Below the pieces are notes generated by a model. The model saw only the letters and a list, made by a program, of their open reading frames with translations. It was not told the DNA's origin and did no database searches. From Arthrobacter globiformis (GTDB lineage: Bacteria > Actinomycetota > Actinomycetes > Actinomycetales > Micrococcaceae): a DNA stretch of 64,000 nucleotides. The DNA lies in assembly GCF_030815865.1 (NCBI RefSeq), contig NZ_JAUSXI010000001.1:2542001-2606000 (forward strand). Direction: 5' to 3'. The position numbers and the translations under genes are program-made. Shown one piece after another: positions 31,250-39,779 of the stretch (the stretch's first letter is position 1; each line of letters starts with the position of its first letter).

Positions 31250-32191
31250 ATGACCGCACAACCGCAAACTTCTGCCCACCGTGAGCAGCCGCTCCTTGAG
31301 GTCCGCGACTTCCAGGTGGAACTGATCACCGACGCCGGCATCATCCGGGCCGTTGACTCCGTCAGCTTCAGCATCCACCGGGGCGAGACCGTCACAATCA
31401 TCGGTGAGTCCGGCTCCGGCAAGTCCACGACGGCGATGGGCATCCTCCACCTGCTGCCCGAGGACCTGGCGGTACTGTCCGGCACCGTGCTGATTGACGG
31501 CGTCGACATCAGCGCCGATCCCAAGGCCATCAACAAGGTGCGCGGCAAAACCCTCGCCCTGATCCCGCAGGACCCCATGACGGCGCTGAGCCCGGTCCAC
31601 TCGATCGGCAGCCAGCTCTTCGAGGCCATCCGGATTGCGGGTGCCGCCGAGGCCAAGGACAAGGCCGCCCTGCAGGCCCGGGCCATCCGGCTCCTGGAAC
31701 AGGTGCACATTCCTACTCCTGAGAAGCAGCTGAAGAAGTACCCTCACCAGCTCTCCGGCGGCATGCTCCAGCGTGTGCTGATCGCCATCGCGCTGGCCAG
31801 CGAGCCGCAGCTGTTGGTGGCGGACGAGCCGACGTCAGCCCTGGACGTTACTGTCCAGGGCGGCATCCTGGACCTGCTGCTGGAACTGCAGGAGCAGCGC
31901 GGCATCGGCATCCTGATGATCACGCACGATCTTGGCGTGGCCCGGCTGATCTCGGACCGCATCCACGTGATGAAGGACGGCTCGTTTGTGGAGTCCGGCG
32001 AGGTCCAGCAGATCGTGGACCACCCGGCCACCGAGTACACCCGCACACTGCTGGCCGCAGTGCCCGTGCTGGGGCCGTGGGATGAAACCCCCGCCGCCCC
32101 TGCGTCCCATGGTGCGCACGCCGCCGGTTCTTCAGCCACCGGCGCCGCCACCGACCCAGCCCTGACCCAGACCGGAGCAAGCCATGAGTAA
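31250..32191 (+). CDS. ABC transporter ATP-binding protein, DppD type
   Basis: 313 residues from ATG 31250, with GAAGGG eight bases upstream; an in-frame GTG at 31241 is less likely. Walker A is GESGSGKSTT, the signature LSGGMLQR and Walker B LLVADEPTSALD. The C-terminal ~70 residues carry the oligopeptide-type extension and end in an Ala/Thr-rich tail. No FeS-type cysteine motif, which some DppD proteins have, was seen. It overlaps the second ATPase gene by eight bases. Confidence 0.93.
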   Translation: MTAQPQTSAHREQPLLEVRDFQVELITDAGIIRAVDSVSFSIHRGETVTIIGESGSGKSTTAMGILHLLPEDLAVLSGTVLIDGVDISADPKAINKVRGKTLALIPQDPMTALSPVHSIGSQLFEAIRIAGAAEAKDKAALQARAIRLLEQVHIPTPEKQLKKYPHQLSGGMLQRVLIAIALASEPQLLVADEPTSALDVTVQGGILDLLLELQEQRGIGILMITHDLGVARLISDRIHVMKDGSFVESGEVQQIVDHPATEYTRTLLAAVPVLGPWDETPAAPASHGAHAAGSSATGAATDPALTQTGASHE

Positions 32192-33017
32192 GCCGTTCCT
32201 CGCCGTCGAAAACCTGGTGGTGGATTACCACGTCCCAGGCGGCACCTTCCGGGCCGTTGACGACGTCTCCTTCTCGGTGGACAAAGGCAAGACGATCGCC
32301 GTCGTGGGTGAATCCGGCTGCGGTAAGTCCACCATCGCCAAGGCACTCATGCGGCTGGTGACCCCCACCAGCGGGCGGATTGACCTGGACGGAACAGACA
32401 TCGCTTCCATGAGCGAAGCCAAGCTGCGTCCCATGCGCTCCAAGTTCCAGATGGTGTTTCAGGACCCATACGGCTCACTGGACCCGCACATGACCGCCCA
32501 GGAAATCGTGGCCGAGCCGCTGAAGCTGCAGGGCGTCCGGTCCAAGGCTGAACGGCACAAGGCAGCCGCGAAGCTGATCGACCAGGTGGGCCTGCCCGTC
32601 CGGTCACTGGACAAGCACCCGGCCGAATTCTCCGGCGGCCAGCGGCAGCGCATCGGGATTGCCCGAGCACTCGCGTCCAAACCTGAACTCCTGGTCTGCG
32701 ACGAAGCCACCAGCGCCCTGGACGTATCCGTGCAGGCACAGGTGCTGCGGCTGCTGAAGTCCATCCAGGACGAAACCGGCATCACCTACGTGTTCATCTC
32801 GCACAACCTCGGCGTGGTGCAGGAAATCAGCGATAGCGTCATGGTGATGCAGAAGGGCAAGCTGGTTGAACACGGCACGACCGCGTCCGTCCTGACCGCC
32901 CCCAAGGAGGACTACACCCGCAAACTCCGCCGCGCCGCGCTGGACCCCTCCACTATGGAAGGCCTCAAGCCGCGGCACCTGGTCCGCTCCCTGGCACTCT
33001 CCAACCAAGCAAATTAG
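32184..33017 (+). CDS. ABC transporter ATP-binding protein, DppF type
   Basis: 277 residues. Walker A is GESGCGKSTI, followed by the Q-loop FQDPYGSLDPHMT, signature FSGGQRQRIG and Walker B LLVCDEATSALD, then the H-loop ISHNLGVV. It is the second nucleotide-binding subunit and completes a five-gene importer (binding protein, two permeases, two ATPases). The next gene begins 61 bp downstream. Confidence 0.93.
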   Translation: MSKPFLAVENLVVDYHVPGGTFRAVDDVSFSVDKGKTIAVVGESGCGKSTIAKALMRLVTPTSGRIDLDGTDIASMSEAKLRPMRSKFQMVFQDPYGSLDPHMTAQEIVAEPLKLQGVRSKAERHKAAAKLIDQVGLPVRSLDKHPAEFSGGQRQRIGIARALASKPELLVCDEATSALDVSVQAQVLRLLKSIQDETGITYVFISHNLGVVQEISDSVMVMQKGKLVEHGTTASVLTAPKEDYTRKLRRAALDPSTMEGLKPRHLVRSLALSNQAN

Positions 33018-33078
33018 CCCAGTCGGCTGGACACCTTTTTTTACGAACACAACGAACGCAACCACGAGGAATTAACGC

Positions 33079-34068
33079 ATGAGCAAGCAGCCCGACAGCG
33101 CCACGGTGGACGGCCTGAAACTTCCCATCTCCCGGCTGGTCCTGGGAACAATGACCTTCGGCGACACTGTCGATGAGGCCACCGCGGGCCGGATGGTGGA
33201 GGAGGCGCTCGACGCGGGCATTACCACCATCGACACCGCCAACGCCTACGTGGGCGGTGTGACCGAAGAGATGCTCGCGCGTCTCTTGAAAGGAAAGCGC
33301 GACGGCGTCATCCTGGCTTCCAAGGCCGGCATGCCCCATGCGGACCACGGGTCCAATTCGCCCCTTTCGCCTGCGGGGCTGCGCGCCAGCGTGGAGGGGA
33401 GCCTGCGCCGGCTGGGCGTGGAGAGCATCGACCTGTTCTACCTGCACCAGCCCGACCGCGCCACGCCTTTGCACGACACCCTGCGGACCGTTGCCGAGCT
33501 GGTTTCCGAGGGAAAGATCGGGGCGCTGGGTGTGTCCAACTTCGCCGCCTGGCAGATCGCCGACGTGATCCACACGGCGCGGGAAGTGGGGGCGCCGCAG
33601 CCCGTCGTCGCGCAGCAGCTCTACAACCTGGTGGCGCGCCGGCTGGAGGAGGAATACCTCGAATTCGCCGCCACCCACAACGTGCACACCATGGTCTACA
33701 ACCCGCTGGGCGGCGGGCTGCTCACCGGCAAGCACAGCTTTGACGCCAAACCCACCGAGGGCCGCTACGGCGATTCCAAGCTCGCCGCCATGTACACGCA
33801 GCGGTACTGGGACAAGCAGCTGTTCGATGCCATCGGTGAGCTCTCCCGCATCGCCGACGGTGCCGGCGTCACGCTGGCCGAGCTGTCGTTGCGCTGGCTC
33901 GCCTACCGTGACGGTGTGGGCTCGATGCTGCTGGGCGGTTCCAAGGTGGAACAGCTTCGCGCCAACATTGCCGCCGTGGCCAACGGCCCGCTTCCGGCAG
34001 ACGTTGTGGAGGCCTGCGACGCCGTTGGCAACTCGCTGCGCGGCCCGATGCCCGCCTACAACCGCTGA
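33079..34068 (+). CDS. Aldo/keto reductase
   Basis: 329 residues. The catalytic tetrad is visible: Asp and Tyr in IDTANAYVGG, Lys in ILASKAGM, and His in DLFYLHQPDR. The C-terminal NADP site reads MLLGGSKVEQLRANI. These enzymes reduce aldehydes or ketones of sugars with NADPH. ACGAGGAATTAACGC precedes the ATG. As part of the sugar-acid cluster, it may oxidise or reduce the sugar before it reaches the kinase fusion; the substrate cannot be read from the sequence. Confidence 0.92.
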   Translation: MSKQPDSATVDGLKLPISRLVLGTMTFGDTVDEATAGRMVEEALDAGITTIDTANAYVGGVTEEMLARLLKGKRDGVILASKAGMPHADHGSNSPLSPAGLRASVEGSLRRLGVESIDLFYLHQPDRATPLHDTLRTVAELVSEGKIGALGVSNFAAWQIADVIHTAREVGAPQPVVAQQLYNLVARRLEEEYLEFAATHNVHTMVYNPLGGGLLTGKHSFDAKPTEGRYGDSKLAAMYTQRYWDKQLFDAIGELSRIADGAGVTLAELSLRWLAYRDGVGSMLLGGSKVEQLRANIAAVANGPLPADVVEACDAVGNSLRGPMPAYNR

Positions 34069-34125
34069 CCTCTTTCCTTGCCGACTGAACCGACTTCTTT
34101 CCTGAACCGACACTGAAGGACTCTG

Positions 34126-34914
34126 ATGACTTCCGAACTGGCCCTCGAATTCGCCCGCAAGATCCGCGCCCGTGAGCAGGCGGTGGGCTACTGGGCGGTG
34201 CTGGACGCACCCGTGGCCACCGAACGCATCGGCCGGATCGGCTACGACTACGTGGCCCTGGACGCGCAGCACGGGCTGCTCGGCTATTCGGGCGTGCTCA
34301 ACGGCCTGATGGCCATCGACGCCGGGCACACCGCCGTCGGCATGGTCCGGGTGGAGGCCAACGACTTCACCGCGATCGGCAAGGCGCTCGACGCCGGAGC
34401 CGTGGGCGTCATCGTCCCGCTCATCAACAACGCCCAGGACGCCGCCGCCGCGGTGGCCGCAGCCAAGTACCCGCCGATGGGGGGCCGCTCGTACGGTCCC
34501 ATGCGGTCGGCGCTGCGGATCGGGCCGAAGCCCGCCGACGCCAACGGCACCACCCTGGTGTTTGCCATGATCGAGACGCCGGAAGGCCTGGCCAACGTGA
34601 AGGAAATCTGCGCCACCCCGGGCCTGGACGGCATTTACGTGGGGCCGTCAGACCTCGCCATCGCCGTGGGCGGGGCATTCCCGGGGGATCCGCAGGTCGA
34701 AGCGGAGTTCAACGCCGCGCTCGAGACCATCGCCGAGGCTGCCGCCTCCGCCGGAATCGCCGCCGGTATCCACACTCCTGCCGGGACGGTGGCGGCGCAG
34801 CGGCTGCAGCAGGGGTACACGTTCACCACTATCGCCTCGGACCTGACGCACCTGGAACAGATCGCCAAGTCCCACCTCGACGCCGCGCGCTCCGACGCCA
34901 CCATGAAGGACTAA
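34126..34914 (+). CDS. HpcH/HpaI-family aldolase
   Basis: 262 residues forming a phosphoenolpyruvate-type barrel. Landmarks are VALDAQHGLLGYSG (the D-x-x-HG proton-transfer site), GVIVPLINNAQDA, the metal ligand glutamate in FAMIETPEGLANV, and aspartate in DGIYVGPSDLAIA. Relatives cleave 4-hydroxy-2-oxo acids or 2-keto-3-deoxy sugar acids to pyruvate and an aldehyde. In this locus a C-C cleavage of a 2-keto-3-deoxy acid is the obvious role. The stop is six bases before the sialidase-like gene. Confidence 0.92.
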   Translation: MTSELALEFARKIRAREQAVGYWAVLDAPVATERIGRIGYDYVALDAQHGLLGYSGVLNGLMAIDAGHTAVGMVRVEANDFTAIGKALDAGAVGVIVPLINNAQDAAAAVAAAKYPPMGGRSYGPMRSALRIGPKPADANGTTLVFAMIETPEGLANVKEICATPGLDGIYVGPSDLAIAVGGAFPGDPQVEAEFNAALETIAEAAASAGIAAGIHTPAGTVAAQRLQQGYTFTTIASDLTHLEQIAKSHLDAARSDATMKD

Positions 34915-34919
34915 TTCCC

Positions 34920-36182
34920 ATGCAGAACACCACCACCGACGCGTATAGCACCATCACCCCGGACGGGGCCGTGAAGCGGGCGGACGGCGCCGACTTTGCC
35001 TACCTCCCGGCACCCACCGTGCAGAGCCACGCCGCCAACCTGCTCACCCTGCCGGACGGCCGCCTCGGCTGCGTGTGGTTCGGCGGCACCCAGGAAGGCG
35101 TGCCGGACATCTCCATCTGGTTCTCCACCCTCGAGCCGGGCAGCAGCCAGTGGTCCGAACCTTCGAAGCTTTCGGATGACTCCACCCGCTCAGAGCAGAA
35201 CCCCATCCTGTTCACCGCCCCTGACCAGACGCTCTGGCTGCTGTACACCGCGCAGAAGGCGGGCAACCAGGACACCGCCGAGGTCCGCCGTCGTATTTCC
35301 ACGGACAGCGGCCGCACCTGGGGCGACGTGGAAACGCTGTTCCCCGCGAACGAAACCGGCGGCGTGTTCGTCCGCCAACTGCCCGTGGCGCTGCCCTCCG
35401 GCCGGTTGATCATCCCGATCTTCCGCTGCATCACCACACAGGGGGAAAAGTGGGTGGGCAACAGCGACGACAGCGCCGTGATGATCTCCGACGACGCCGG
35501 CGCCACCTGGAGCGAACAGGTCCTGCCCGGCAGCCTGGGCTGCGTCCACATGAACATCCAGCCCCTGGCCGACGGCTCGCTGCTGGCCCTGTTCCGCAGC
35601 CGCTGGGCCGACTCGATCTACGAATCCCGCTCCACCGACGACGGCACCACCTGGAGCGAGCCCGTCCCCACGGAACTGCCCAACAACAACTCCTCCATCC
35701 AGTTCACCGCCCTCGCCGACGGCCGCCTGGCCCTGTTGTACAACCACCGCCGAGCAGAGGAGAACACCGAACGCCGACTGTCCCTCTACGACGAAATCGA
35801 CGACGACGGCCTGGCCGAGGAGCAGGGCCAGCTCGCCGAGCCAGTGCCCGGTGCTGCTGTTACTGATGACGGGGCACGCAAGGCGTTCTGGGGGACCCCG
35901 CGGTCTCCCATGACCCTGGCCATCTCCGAGGATTCCGGACGTTCCTGGCCGATCCGCCGGAACCTGGACGTGGGGGACGGCTACTGCCTGTCCAACAACT
36001 CCCGCGAGGGGCTCAACCGCGAATACTCCTACCCGTCCATCCACCAGGGCCCCGACGGTGCACTGAACATTGCGTACACGTACTTCCGGCAGGCCATTAA
36101 GTTCGTCCGCGTTGACCCGCAGTGGGCGTACGAGGGCAGTCAGACGCCCGGCGGCCTGGAAGACGACTCGCTCAATGCCTGA
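34920..36182 (+). CDS. Sialidase-fold (BNR/Asp-box) protein without signal peptide
   Basis: 420 residues. Four Asp-box-like repeats are visible: STDSGRTWGD, SDDAGATWSE, STDDGTTWSE and SEDSGRSWPI, marking a six-bladed beta-propeller. The N-terminus is polar with no signal peptide, lipobox or membrane helix, so it acts in the cytosol, unlike most exo-sialidases. The usual sialidase FRIP motif is not evident near the N-terminus. No sialic-acid catabolic genes (nanA, nanE, nanK) are present. I infer action on an imported uronic-acid or deoxy-sugar oligosaccharide, or a non-hydrolytic role. It overlaps the SDR gene by eight bases. Confidence 0.88.
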   Translation: MQNTTTDAYSTITPDGAVKRADGADFAYLPAPTVQSHAANLLTLPDGRLGCVWFGGTQEGVPDISIWFSTLEPGSSQWSEPSKLSDDSTRSEQNPILFTAPDQTLWLLYTAQKAGNQDTAEVRRRISTDSGRTWGDVETLFPANETGGVFVRQLPVALPSGRLIIPIFRCITTQGEKWVGNSDDSAVMISDDAGATWSEQVLPGSLGCVHMNIQPLADGSLLALFRSRWADSIYESRSTDDGTTWSEPVPTELPNNNSSIQFTALADGRLALLYNHRRAEENTERRLSLYDEIDDDGLAEEQGQLAEPVPGAAVTDDGARKAFWGTPRSPMTLAISEDSGRSWPIRRNLDVGDGYCLSNNSREGLNREYSYPSIHQGPDGALNIAYTYFRQAIKFVRVDPQWAYEGSQTPGGLEDDSLNA

Positions 36183-36852
36183 CCAGCATGCCGTAGTGAC
36201 CGGCTGCAGCTCGGGCATCGGACTGGCCATCACCCGCCGCCTGTTGGCCGACGGGTGGGCCGTGACCGGTGTGAGTAGGACCGCGAAGCCGCTTGACGGG
36301 AAGTTTGAGTGGCTCCAGGCTGACCTTGCCGAGCCCGAATCTTTGGCCGATTCCATCGCCGGGTTACGGCCCGTTGATGCGCTTGTTCATGCTGCCGGGT
36401 TCCAACGGACGGCTCCGCTGGGGGAGCTGGACCCTTCAGCTTTATCCGCTATGTTCGATGTCCATGTGTCCGCGGCCAGCATACTTGCCAACGCTTTGGT
36501 CCCGTCCATGCCCGACGGCGGCAGGATAGTGCTGCTCGGCAGCCGCACCGCCACCGGGTCACCGGGCAAAAGCCAATACGCCGCCACCAAAGCCGCCCTG
36601 ATGGGGTTGGGACGGACGTGGGCGCAGGAACTTGCACCGCGGGGAATCACAGTCAACGTGCTCTCCCCAGGCCCCACGGACACTCCGATGCTGAATGACC
36701 CCGGCCGGGCTGCCACCCCGGTGCGGATGCCGGCCCTCGGCGCCTTGGTGGACCCTGACGACGTCGCCGCACTGGCGGCCTTCCTGCTGGGACCCCACGG
36801 AAAGTCCATCACCGGTCAGAACTACGTCATTTGCGGAGGGGCCTCGCTCTGA
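36175..36852 (+). CDS. Short-chain dehydrogenase/reductase
   Basis: 225 residues from the ATG at 36175 inside the end of the previous gene. The cofactor motif is TGCSSGIG (residues 9-16), followed by ALVHAAGFQR in place of NAG, catalytic Ser in LLGSRTA and Tyr-x3-Lys in SQYAATKAAL. The C-terminal GQNYVICGGASL is typical of SDRs. It is the last gene of the sugar-acid cluster and presumably oxidises or reduces a hydroxyl of the substrate. Confidence 0.92.
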   Translation: MPDQHAVVTGCSSGIGLAITRRLLADGWAVTGVSRTAKPLDGKFEWLQADLAEPESLADSIAGLRPVDALVHAAGFQRTAPLGELDPSALSAMFDVHVSAASILANALVPSMPDGGRIVLLGSRTATGSPGKSQYAATKAALMGLGRTWAQELAPRGITVNVLSPGPTDTPMLNDPGRAATPVRMPALGALVDPDDVAALAAFLLGPHGKSITGQNYVICGGASL

Positions 36853-37179
36853 CTTTGCAGCGGCGTCATTTGCACAGTAGGGCTGCCTGTCATTCAGATC
36901 TTCGTCTACCACTGCAGGTGCTGGACTTCGATGGCAAGGGAATTGCTGATGTGGACAGCATTACCGCCATGCTGCCCTGGACAGCGAGAACTTCACCAAT
37001 CTTCGGAATTGCGGAACTAATGCTGGTAGAGCTGCCGCGTTGCGAGTTCGGACTCAAGAGTAATAAGGCAGCTGTTAGTCCATTGCTTCAGGGATTCCAG
37101 AAGGCGTCACGAAGTGCGGCTCCCGACCGCGCTTTACCTTCAACCGCATGGGTGCGGGCATCAAGGAGAGACTCATAAG
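36853..37179. other. 327-bp spacer after the sugar-acid cluster
   Basis: A 115-codon plus-strand frame covers most of it (VLDFDGKGIADVDSITAML and later GIAELMLVELPRCEFGL), but it has no ribosome site and resembles no family I know. It could be a decayed gene. No terminator-like hairpin was identified. Confidence 0.35.
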
Positions 37180-37911
37180 GTGACTGTGACTGTCCTGGAA
37201 TTTTGTGTCCTCGCATCCGTCCTGTTTGCCGCCGCATGCCTGCAGGGATCTATAGGCTTTGGTTTAGGCATGATGGCGGCCCCAGTAATCGCCTTAGTCG
37301 ATCCCTCACTCCTGCCAGCCTCGTTGATCCTGCTTTCTGTTGTGCTGACTTTGATCATCACGGTAGGGGAACGCCAACACCTGGATCTCCGCGGAGTGGG
37401 TTGGGCGTTGGTTGGCCGCGTTCCGGGCAGTATTGTCGGGGCCTGGCTAGTCATCACGCTTACTCCAGACGGTTTGGTATGGCTGGTAGCGTTGGCAGTA
37501 TCTGCCGGGATATTGGCGGCTTTCGTCGGGTGGGTGCCGCCACCACTACGGCGAAACCTCATCGTTGCTGGCGCCGCCTCAGGAATTCTGGGGACTGCCA
37601 CGTCCATCGGGGGTACTCCCATGGCAATCATCTGGCAGCGCGCCGAAGGCCCAGAGCTGCGCGGAACGATGAGCGCCTTCTTCCTGGTCGGTTCGTGCAT
37701 GTCGCTCTTCGCCCTGGCGTTGGCCGGTGCCATCAACGAAAAAGTACTCCAGGTAGCCTTCGCCATGGTTCCGTTCGTGCTCGCGGGATTCTTCCTCTCG
37801 CGCTTCCTCACCAGGTTCCTGGAGCCACAGCTGACACGTCTCGTAGCACTGGCTGCGTCCTCCGTGGGAGTTCTTTTGCTCATCGGCCAGCAACTACTAT
37901 CGCAAAACTAA
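37180..37911 (+). CDS. TauE/SafE-family membrane permease
   Basis: 243 residues from a GTG at 37180, with AAGGAG 11 bases upstream; a second GTG at 37186 is also possible. About seven to eight hydrophobic helices are seen, with the family features GSIGFGLGMMAAPV in the first and GTATSIGGTPMAIIWQ in the middle repeat. The family (PF01925) exports sulfite, sulfonates or organic anions. It stands alone between the sugar-acid cluster and the resolvase, so the substrate is unknown. Confidence 0.88.
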   Translation: MTVTVLEFCVLASVLFAAACLQGSIGFGLGMMAAPVIALVDPSLLPASLILLSVVLTLIITVGERQHLDLRGVGWALVGRVPGSIVGAWLVITLTPDGLVWLVALAVSAGILAAFVGWVPPPLRRNLIVAGAASGILGTATSIGGTPMAIIWQRAEGPELRGTMSAFFLVGSCMSLFALALAGAINEKVLQVAFAMVPFVLAGFFLSRFLTRFLEPQLTRLVALAASSVGVLLLIGQQLLSQN

Positions 37912-38100
37912 GGTTCGGAGATGGTGTAGACGGGCTCAATGCGGCCCGCTCGCCCTCAGGAGTCCGCGACGTGACGTAGCTGCTGCGGCTAGACCTGTAT
38001 TTTCGGCAATTCTAGCCAAGTCATAACGCTGACGACGGAGATGCGGTCAAACTGGCTTGGCGGTTGTTTGCGCCGGCGGCTGGCTCGACAGGTGAGGGTG

Positions 38101-38667
38101 TCAGGGCAGTTTGGCCTGGCGCAGGTACTGATACACCGTTTCCCGGCTGATGCCGTAGTCGCTGGCGAGGACGGATTTGGGGATTCCATTCGCTGCCCGC
38201 TGGACCAGCTCGGCCGCCCGTTCCGGTGTGAGGGTCTTTTTCCGCCCTTTGTAGGCACCGCGCTGCTTAGCCAGGGCGATGCCTTCTCGCTGCCGCTCCC
38301 GGATCAGCGAGCGTTCGAATTCGGCAAAGGCCCCCATGACGGAGAGCATGAGGTTGGCCATGGGGGAGTCCTCCCCGGTGAAGACCAAACTCCCTTTGAC
38401 GAACTCCACCCGGACCCCTTTGCGTGTGAGGCTCTGGACGAGAGCCCGCAGGTCATCGAGGTTGCGGGCGAGCCGGTCCATGCTGTGCACGACGACTGTG
38501 TCCCCGTTACGGGCGAACCGCAGTAGCTCAGTAAGCTCCGGTCTGGTCGTGTCCCTGCCCGAGGCTTTGTCCGTGAAGACCCGGTCCAGAACCTGACCTT
38601 CGAGCTGGCGTTTCTCGTTCTGGTCCAGCGTGCTTACGCGCACGTACCCGATCAGCTGTCCAGCCAC
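38101..38667 (-). CDS. Serine recombinase (Tn3-type resolvase/invertase)
   Basis: 188 residues. The catalytic domain starts IGYVRVSTLDQNEKRQ, with the nucleophilic serine at about residue 12, then DKASGRDTTRPEL and VVHSMDRLARNLDDL carrying active-site arginines. The C-terminal helix-turn-helix reads PKSVLASDYGISRETVYQYL. This is a full-length resolvase. No tnpA transposase is found nearby. A sequence block upstream (38689-38770) recurs beside a broken resolvase copy at 53.9-54.06 kb and looks like its recombination site. Confidence 0.95.
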   Translation of the reverse strand: MAGQLIGYVRVSTLDQNEKRQLEGQVLDRVFTDKASGRDTTRPELTELLRFARNGDTVVVHSMDRLARNLDDLRALVQSLTRKGVRVEFVKGSLVFTGEDSPMANLMLSVMGAFAEFERSLIRERQREGIALAKQRGAYKGRKKTLTPERAAELVQRAANGIPKSVLASDYGISRETVYQYLRQAKLP

Positions 38668-38688
38668 CTAAGCCTCCAAACCCTCAAC

Positions 38689-38770
38689 CTGTCAGTCTGA
38701 GTTCTATGACCTTTATTGGAGCAGGTCAAGATACTTGGAACATTTGATGTCAGAGTGGGGTGTACTTCAA
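38689..38770 (-). mobile_element. res-like recombination region upstream of the resolvase (copy 1)
   Basis: Two blocks, CTGTCAGTCTGAGTTCTATG (start 38689) and GTCAGAGTGGGGTGTACTTC (start 38749), are 60 bp apart. Similar blocks occur at 53980 and 54038, 58 bp apart, next to a resolvase remnant in the same orientation. Conserved DNA outside the coding region, adjacent to a resolvase start, is what a res site looks like. The remainder of 38771-38876 shows nothing. Confidence 0.6.
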
Positions 38771-38876
38771 CCTGTCACTGTATGGAGGTGACGTCACGCA
38801 AGCCGCTGGGTGCATGAGAAGGAAATGAGATGGTGTGGGCTCACGGTCCCTCCCAGGCTCGGCACCGCCGGTCCGG

Positions 38877-39302
38877 TCAGGGTGCGGTGTTGTTCACGGC
38901 GTACGGCGGGCGGAGGAGCCCGGGGGTGAGGCCCTCGGCCGGGTCGTTGCCCAACTGGAGCACGTTGTTGTTTTGGTCGACATGGACTACCCGGGGCTCG
39001 TAGGCCTTGGCTTCCTCGGTGGTCATTGCCGCGTAGGTAATCAGAATGACAACGTCATTTTCGTGCACCAAGTGGGCTGCCGGGCCATTGATGCCGATCA
39101 CGCCTGAGCCGCGTTCACCGGCGATGGTGTATGTCTCCAGCCTGGCGCCGTTGGTCACGTCCACGATGGCGACAAGCTCACCGGGAAGGATGTCAGCAGC
39201 ATCAAGCAGGTCCAGGTCAACGGTGACTGAACCTACATAGTGAAGGTCAGCGTGCGTGACGGTGGCCCGGTGAATTTTCGACTTAAACATCGTTCGATTC
39301 AT
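38877..39302 (-). CDS. panD: Aspartate 1-decarboxylase proenzyme
   Basis: 141 residues. PanD makes beta-alanine for pantothenate and coenzyme [10 protein letters not shown] contains the Gly-Ser bond that self-cleaves to form the pyruvoyl group (Ser about residue 25). [15 protein letters not shown] precedes it, and [20 protein letters not shown] follows. Either ATG at residue 1 or residue 5 could be used. It follows a small gene on the same strand, and both follow the prp operon; propionyl-CoA metabolism and CoA supply may be linked. No panB or panC is adjacent. Confidence 0.95.
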   Translation of the reverse strand: MNRTMFKSKIHRATVTHADLHYVGSVTVDLDLLDAADILPGELVAIVDVTNGARLETYTIAGERGSGVIGINGPAAHLVHENDVVILITYAAMTTEEAKAYEPRVVHVDQNNNVLQLGNDPAEGLTPGLLRPPYAVNNTAP

Positions 39303-39397
39303 AGGAAGCTCCAGTAGTAGGACTTGTGCCGAGGCGCCGGCCAGACACTAGATCCGGCACGAACGCAAGTCTCTTGGAGGAACTGGACCCTAGTTTT

Positions 39398-39625
39398 CTA
39401 GTGGTCGTTCTCGGGCGACGGCGGCAGGAAATGCGTGAAAACCTGATATCCGTCTTGACGGGAAATCATTCTTCTTGGTGAGATTCCTTCCGCTGAAATC
39501 CAGAGAAGCGAATCGTCAGGCATGACGGCCTCCACCGTTCCTTTGCGGACCAGTTTCCCGCCTCTCCAAACTTCTACCCGTTGCCCGAGAGCACGTTGCC
39601 AATCTGGTTGCAGGTGAAGGTCCAT
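39398..39625 (-). CDS. Small conserved protein (75 aa), paralogue of the gene at 16511
   Basis: The ATG at 39623-39625 has AGGAG seven bases upstream, better than an in-frame start at 39670. The core (WQRALGQRVEVWRGG, GTVEAVMPDDSLLWISAEG, SPRRM, DGYQVF) matches the 74-residue protein after pdxS. Both look like a small beta-barrel. It precedes panD by 95 bp on the same strand. Its function is unknown; both copies sit beside vitamin/cofactor genes (pdxS and panD), which may be chance. Confidence 0.75.
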   Translation of the reverse strand: MDLHLQPDWQRALGQRVEVWRGGKLVRKGTVEAVMPDDSLLWISAEGISPRRMISRQDGYQVFTHFLPPSPENDH

Positions 39626-39689
39626 CGTTTGCTCCTGTGTGCACGCTGATGAGATTTGGAAGAGCTGCACGGGGTTGTTCGGCCGGCCG

Positions 39690-39753
39690 GCGGTGAGGTG
39701 TCACATGCGTTGCGATAGTTGATGATCCGGGTGATCATCCGACACCTCACCGC
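39690..39753 (-). terminator. Nested hairpin at the end of the prp operon
   Basis: GCGGTGAGGTGTC (39690-39702) pairs perfectly with GACACCTCACCGC (39741-39753). Inside the 38-base loop a second perfect stem, GATGATC (39721-39727) with GATCATC (39733-39739), forms. It lies 27 bp beyond the prpC stop and before the small gene. A bidirectional or simple terminator of the methylcitrate operon is likely. Confidence 0.7.
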
Positions 39754-39779
39754 AGAAATTGGGGCAGTTGAGATGCCGG

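Noticed and set aside
30352..31710. 452-codon minus-strand frame opposite the ABC permease and ATPase genes
   Set aside because: His/Asp/Gly-rich antisense composition and no motif.
34920..36182. True secreted sialidase acting on sialic acid
   Set aside because: There is no signal peptide, no clear FRIP motif and no sialic-acid catabolic genes, so only the fold is claimed.
36831..37178. 115-codon plus-strand ORF after the SDR gene
   Set aside because: No ribosome site, overlaps the SDR end, and no family resemblance; kept only as spacer description.
37989..38258. 89-codon minus-strand ORF overlapping the resolvase end
   Set aside because: It runs through the resolvase coding region in another frame and has a basic low-complexity composition.
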